A stretch of 9,580 bases of DNA, taken from contig CAIWRE010000319.1 in the NCBI GenBank assembly GCA_903914985.1, positions 1 to 9,580 of the forward strand, read 5' to 3'. The position numbers were made by a program, and so were the translations under genes. Positions 6,793 through 9,580 of the stretch are shown here, piece after piece (the stretch's first letter is position 1; every line of letters starts with the position of its first letter). Source of the stretch: an uncultured beta proteobacterium. Lineage in GTDB: Bacteria > Pseudomonadota > Gammaproteobacteria > Burkholderiales > Burkholderiaceae_C. The notes beneath the pieces are model-generated. The model saw only the letters and a list, made by a program, of their open reading frames with translations. It searched no databases and was not told where the DNA came from.

Positions 6793-7155
6793 ATGATCGA
6801 TCAAGTCGCGCCATCAGGATTTGCGCAATGGATCGCCAGCATGGCGACGTCCCATCCGCTGGATCGCGCGGTGCTGCTCGATGTGCGCGAGCCACACGAA
6901 CTGCAGTGGGCCAGTGTGGCGTCCAGCGCGGCGCGGCATGGATTTCAGTGGGTCGCCATTCCCATGGGGCAACTACCTGCCAGACTGAGTGAGCTGGACC
7001 CCGACCAACCGATTGCCTGCCTGTGCCACCATGGTGCACGCAGCATGCAAGTCGCCCGCTTTTTGGTGAGCAACGGCTTTTCCGAAGTGAGCAATATCGC
7101 CGGTGGCATTGATGCCTGGTCCCTGCAAGTTGATCCCGCTGTGGCCCGCTACTGA
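6793..7155 (+). CDS. Single-domain rhodanese-like protein (sulfurtransferase)
   Basis: This 120-residue protein is one rhodanese domain with no signal peptide, so probably cytoplasmic. Family blocks are LLDVREPHEL (28-37), the segment leading to IPMGQLPARLSELD, the active loop CHHGARS with Cys78 as the persulfide-forming residue, and the C-terminal VSNIAGGIDAWS. The loop carries the Gly and Arg that stabilise the persulfide, so the enzyme should be catalytically competent. The sulfur donor and acceptor cannot be deduced. It resembles GlpE/PspE-size sulfurtransferases. It sits 27 bp after the Pcm-like gene and 69 bp before tolC, probably in one transcription unit with the former. A rhodanese in front of tolC is, from memory, a recurrent arrangement in Comamonadaceae. 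There is no obvious functional link to efflux. Confidence 0.92.
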   Translation: MIDQVAPSGFAQWIASMATSHPLDRAVLLDVREPHELQWASVASSAARHGFQWVAIPMGQLPARLSELDPDQPIACLCHHGARSMQVARFLVSNGFSEVSNIAGGIDAWSLQVDPAVARY

Positions 7156-7224
7156 CGCTTGCGCTCACCACCCTCCCCTTCACCATCCGCGTAAGCCTCG
7201 CATTTCTTCACCAGAGACTCCCCC

Positions 7225-8565
7225 ATGTCCAGCCTCCCATTTCGCTCCACATTCCGCCTCCTGCCACTGCTGCTTGCGCTGGGCGCGGGTGCATCGGCGC
7301 AAGCCCAAAGCCTGGCAGACCTGTACGCCGCGGCGCGTGGCTATGACGCTGCCTACCAGTCAGCCAAGGCCCAATACGACGCCACGCTATTCAAAGCCGA
7401 TCAAGCACGTGCGCTGGTACTGCCCAAGGTTGGCTTGACCTCGGGCTACTCCGGCACCAACTACGAGGCCAAGTCCATCCCGGTCGCCGCCGTGGATCGC
7501 AGCTACACCACGCAAACCATCGGCATCAGTGCCTCGCACCCGCTGTACCACCCTGCAGACGATGCAAGCTACCAGCAAAGCCTGCGCTCCAACGATCAGG
7601 CCACTGCGGCACTCAAAGCCGCTGAGCAAGACCTGATCGTGCGCCTGAGCCAAGCGTATTTTGATGTTCTGGCGTCCAGCGACAGTCTGGCCTTCGTCAA
7701 GGCCCAAAAGGCGGCGGTGCAAGAGCAACTCGCCTCAGCCAAGCGCAATTTCGAGGTTGGTACTGCCACCATCACCGACAGCCGCGAGGCCCAGGCACGC
7801 TTTGACCTGGTGACCGCCCAGGAAATTGCGGCCGATAACGATCTGCGGGTTAAGAACCTGGCCTTGGCGCAGCTGGTGGGCCAGCGTGCCGCGCAGCCCA
7901 AACGCCTGGCCGAGCCTGTGGCCTTGGAAAAATTCGCAGCAGCCGATGTGGATTCGTGGGTCAGTCGCTCACAAACAGAGCACCCTGCCATCCAGCAGCT
8001 GCAAGTCGCTTTGGACGTAGCCCAACTCGAAACGCGCAAGGCCCGTGCGGGCAATTTGCCCACGCTCGATCTGGTCGCCGGCTACCAGGCGGCCACCAAC
8101 AACGGCTCGGCCACTACCGGATTGAATTTCGGTAGCAACGCAAGCACCATTGCTGTGAACTTCAACCTGCCTCTCTTTGCCGGCTTTGCCATTCAAAACC
8201 GCGTGAAAGAAACCGTGTCTCTGGAAGAAAAAGCCCGTGCAGACCTCGAGTCTGCAATGCGCACCGTGGCGCAGGGAACACGTGCTGCTTTTTACGGCAT
8301 GGAGTCAGGTTTAGGCCAGGTGAAAGCCTATGAAGCGGCTGAGATTTCCAGCCAAAGTGCTTTGGACGCCAACAAGCTGGGATACCAGGTGGGCGTTCGC
8401 ATCAACATCGATGTGCTCAACGCCCAAAGCCAGGTCTATGACACCAAGGCCCGGCTGTCCAAGGCGCGCTATGACGTGCTGATGGGCAGTCTGCGTCTGC
8501 GCCAGGCCAGCGGCACCCTGGCAGAAGCCGACCTGCAACCGGTCAACGCACTGCTGGCGAAATAG
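7225..8565 (+). CDS. tolC: TolC-family outer-membrane channel protein
   Basis: This 446-residue outer-membrane efflux protein forms the exit duct for RND pumps and type I secretion systems. The signal peptide covers residues 1-27 (RLLPLLLALGAGASAQA|QS). Two homologous OEP repeats follow, at about 30-215 and 235-435. Each has a long Ala/Gln/Lys-rich helix (e.g. QSAKAQYDATLFKADQARALVLP) and a strand region rich in Gly, Ser and Thr. TolC-type markers include YFDVLAS, EVGTATITDSREAQARFD, NLPLFAG and YQVGVRINIDVLNAQSQVYDTKARLSKA-like helix segments. There is no lipobox, so it is of the TolC rather than the OprM lipoprotein type. The 69-bp upstream spacer is pyrimidine-rich, with only a weak AGAGA-like ribosome site and no clear promoter. 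It may serve the adaptor-RND pair at 1712-6019, but as a housekeeping channel it could serve several pumps. It converges with waaA, with 24 bp between the stop codons. Confidence 0.93.
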   Translation: MSSLPFRSTFRLLPLLLALGAGASAQAQSLADLYAAARGYDAAYQSAKAQYDATLFKADQARALVLPKVGLTSGYSGTNYEAKSIPVAAVDRSYTTQTIGISASHPLYHPADDASYQQSLRSNDQATAALKAAEQDLIVRLSQAYFDVLASSDSLAFVKAQKAAVQEQLASAKRNFEVGTATITDSREAQARFDLVTAQEIAADNDLRVKNLALAQLVGQRAAQPKRLAEPVALEKFAAADVDSWVSRSQTEHPAIQQLQVALDVAQLETRKARAGNLPTLDLVAGYQAATNNGSATTGLNFGSNASTIAVNFNLPLFAGFAIQNRVKETVSLEEKARADLESAMRTVAQGTRAAFYGMESGLGQVKAYEAAEISSQSALDANKLGYQVGVRINIDVLNAQSQVYDTKARLSKARYDVLMGSLRLRQASGTLAEADLQPVNALLAK

Positions 8566-8572
8566 CCCAAGG

Positions 8573-8598
8573 CGCGCTCGACGTCCGCGTCAGGCGCG
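8573..8598. terminator. Hairpin at the tolC/waaA convergent junction, possible bidirectional terminator
   Basis: CGCGCTCGACG (8573-8583) and CGTCAGGCGCG (8588-8598) can form an 11-position stem closed by a TCCG loop, which fits the stable UNCG tetraloop class. Nine positions are Watson-Crick, one is a T-G wobble and one a C-A mismatch. It begins 8 bp after the tolC stop and includes the waaA stop codon. No T-tract follows on the plus strand, and only a moderately T-rich stretch follows on the minus strand. It may therefore terminate weakly or protect the 3' ends of both messages. Confidence 0.45.
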
Positions 8599-9580
8599 AG
8601 ACCGTGCCAACAAGGACATGATCCTGGCGCAAGTGCGCAAGGCCGCACCGCGGTGGCGCAGCGCAAAAGCCAGCGCGGCGCTGCTGGCAGCCTCTAAAGC
8701 ATCTGCATCGTTCACCAAGCGAAGCGCCATGTCCACCGCATGTGCCATGTCCGGCACAGCGTAGGCGGCACCTTCATCCAGTGCCAACTCCGCCGCCTGC
8801 GAAAAATTGAAAGTGTGGGGACCCATCACCACCGGGCAACCGCAGGCTGCGGCCTCAATCAGATTTTGCCCACCCAGCGGCGCAAAACTGCCGCCCAGCA
8901 GCGCCACGTCGGACAGGCTGTAGTACACCGCCATTTCGCCCAGACTGTCGCCCAACCACACATCTGAAGGCGCAAAACCCAAGCCGTCCTGGCTGCGGCG
9001 GGAAACGCTCAAACCGGCGGTATTGAACAGTGCAGCCACCGCATCAAAGCGCTGCGGATGGCGCGGCACCAACAGCCACTGCACGGCTTGCACACGGTTG
9101 CCTGGGGCGGCGCGCAGTGCGTCCAGCAGCATCTGCTCTTCGCCTTCGCGCGAACTGGCAAACAGCACCACCGGTTTTCCCACGTTCTGCCGCAGTGCCA
9201 GGCCTTGGGCGCATTGTTCGGCCTGCGGTACGGTGTCAAATTTCAAATTACCCAAAGGCGACTGTACGGTGGCTCCGAGCAAGCGCAGACGCCGCGCGTC
9301 GTCCTCCGTTTGCGGCCAGATGGCGGACAAACCGCGAAACGCAGGCACTGCAAGCCATGCCAGGCGTTGAGACTGGCGCAGCGACTTGGCACTCAGCCGC
9401 GCATTCACCAGGCACAGCGATACACCCTCTTGTTGGCAAGCCCGCACCAGGTTGGGCCACACTTCGGTCTCCATCAGCAGCCCGATGCGGGGCTTGAAGT
9501 GCTGCACAAAGCGGCGAGCCGCTTGCGGTGTGTCCCAGGGTTGCCAGACCTGAATATCACCTTCCTGTAGCAAGCTGCGA
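8590..9580 (-). CDS. waaA: 3-deoxy-D-manno-octulosonic acid (Kdo) transferase WaaA/KdtA (N-terminal end missing)
   Basis: This enzyme transfers Kdo from CMP-Kdo to the lipid A precursor at the inner membrane, the first step of LPS core assembly. The frame is open to the right edge, giving about 330 residues. Compared with E. coli WaaA (425) some 90-100 N-terminal residues, including the membrane anchor, lie outside the window. The fragment begins in the N-terminal glycosyltransferase domain (GDIQVWQPWD, then METEVWPNLVRAC). It continues through SAIWPQTEDDARRLRLLGA, the linker GNLKFD and ASSREGEEQMLL. The C-terminal sugar-nucleotide domain has DSLGEMAVYYSLSDVALLGGS, followed by GGQNLIEAAACGCPVVMGPH and TFNF. 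The gene ends LLARSRA with TGA at 8590-8592. It converges on tolC and lies on the opposite strand, so it is a separate transcription unit. Identification is firm. Confidence 0.95.
   Translation of the reverse strand, partial: RSLLQEGDIQVWQPWDTPQAARRFVQHFKPRIGLLMETEVWPNLVRACQQEGVSLCLVNARLSAKSLRQSQRLAWLAVPAFRGLSAIWPQTEDDARRLRLLGATVQSPLGNLKFDTVPQAEQCAQGLALRQNVGKPVVLFASSREGEEQMLLDALRAAPGNRVQAVQWLLVPRHPQRFDAVAALFNTAGLSVSRRSQDGLGFAPSDVWLGDSLGEMAVYYSLSDVALLGGSFAPLGGQNLIEAAACGCPVVMGPHTFNFSQAAELALDEGAAYAVPDMAHAVDMALRLVNDADALEAASSAALAFALRHRGAALRTCARIMSLLARSRA

Noticed and set aside
9058..9570. Plus-strand frame of 170 codons opposite waaA
   Set aside because: It is antisense to a well-conserved Kdo transferase and shows no protein-family signal.
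1..9580. CRISPR arrays, insertion sequences, tRNA genes, phage or defence genes
   Set aside because: No regularly spaced repeats, transposase motifs, terminal inverted repeats, cloverleaf patterns or defence domains were seen by eye.

Overview
The window looks like an ordinary chromosomal segment of a betaproteobacterium, most likely Burkholderiales and probably family Comamonadaceae (Rhodoferax/Polaromonas-like). I base this on the fairly high GC content, the codon use, the style of the TetR-adaptor-RND cluster, and the gene order Pcm-like methyltransferase, rhodanese, tolC, waaA. No tRNA, rRNA, insertion sequence, phage gene, CRISPR array or other sign of recent transfer was seen. All complete genes are intact.

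Left part (1-831, minus strand): the 5' end of a gene for an exported protein, probably DUF3299 family, runs off the left edge. Just upstream of it, 23 bp away on the same strand, is msrA (peptide-methionine sulfoxide reductase A). The two probably form one transcription unit. The 166-bp divergent spacer (832-997) holds a good sigma70 promoter for the next operon, with a palindrome over its -10 box.

Centre (998-6019, plus strand): a compact tetR / periplasmic adaptor / RND permease operon with spacers of 12 and 3 bp. This is the inner-membrane and periplasmic part of a tripartite efflux pump. It is probably repressed by its own TetR-family regulator at the palindrome at 974-993.

Right part (6103-8565, plus strand): a divergent Pcm/PIMT-family methyltransferase, a single-domain rhodanese with an intact CxxGxR-type active loop, and a TolC-family outer-membrane channel. 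The channel could complete the pump encoded upstream, but two unrelated-looking genes separate them. The last gene, waaA (Kdo transferase of lipid A-core synthesis), converges on tolC from the right and runs off the right edge. A GC-rich hairpin with a TCCG loop lies across the tolC/waaA junction.

I found no convincing new biological system. The points most worth checking are the non-canonical substrate-site residues of the Pcm-like protein, the candidate operator, the junction hairpin, and the split arrangement of the efflux genes.
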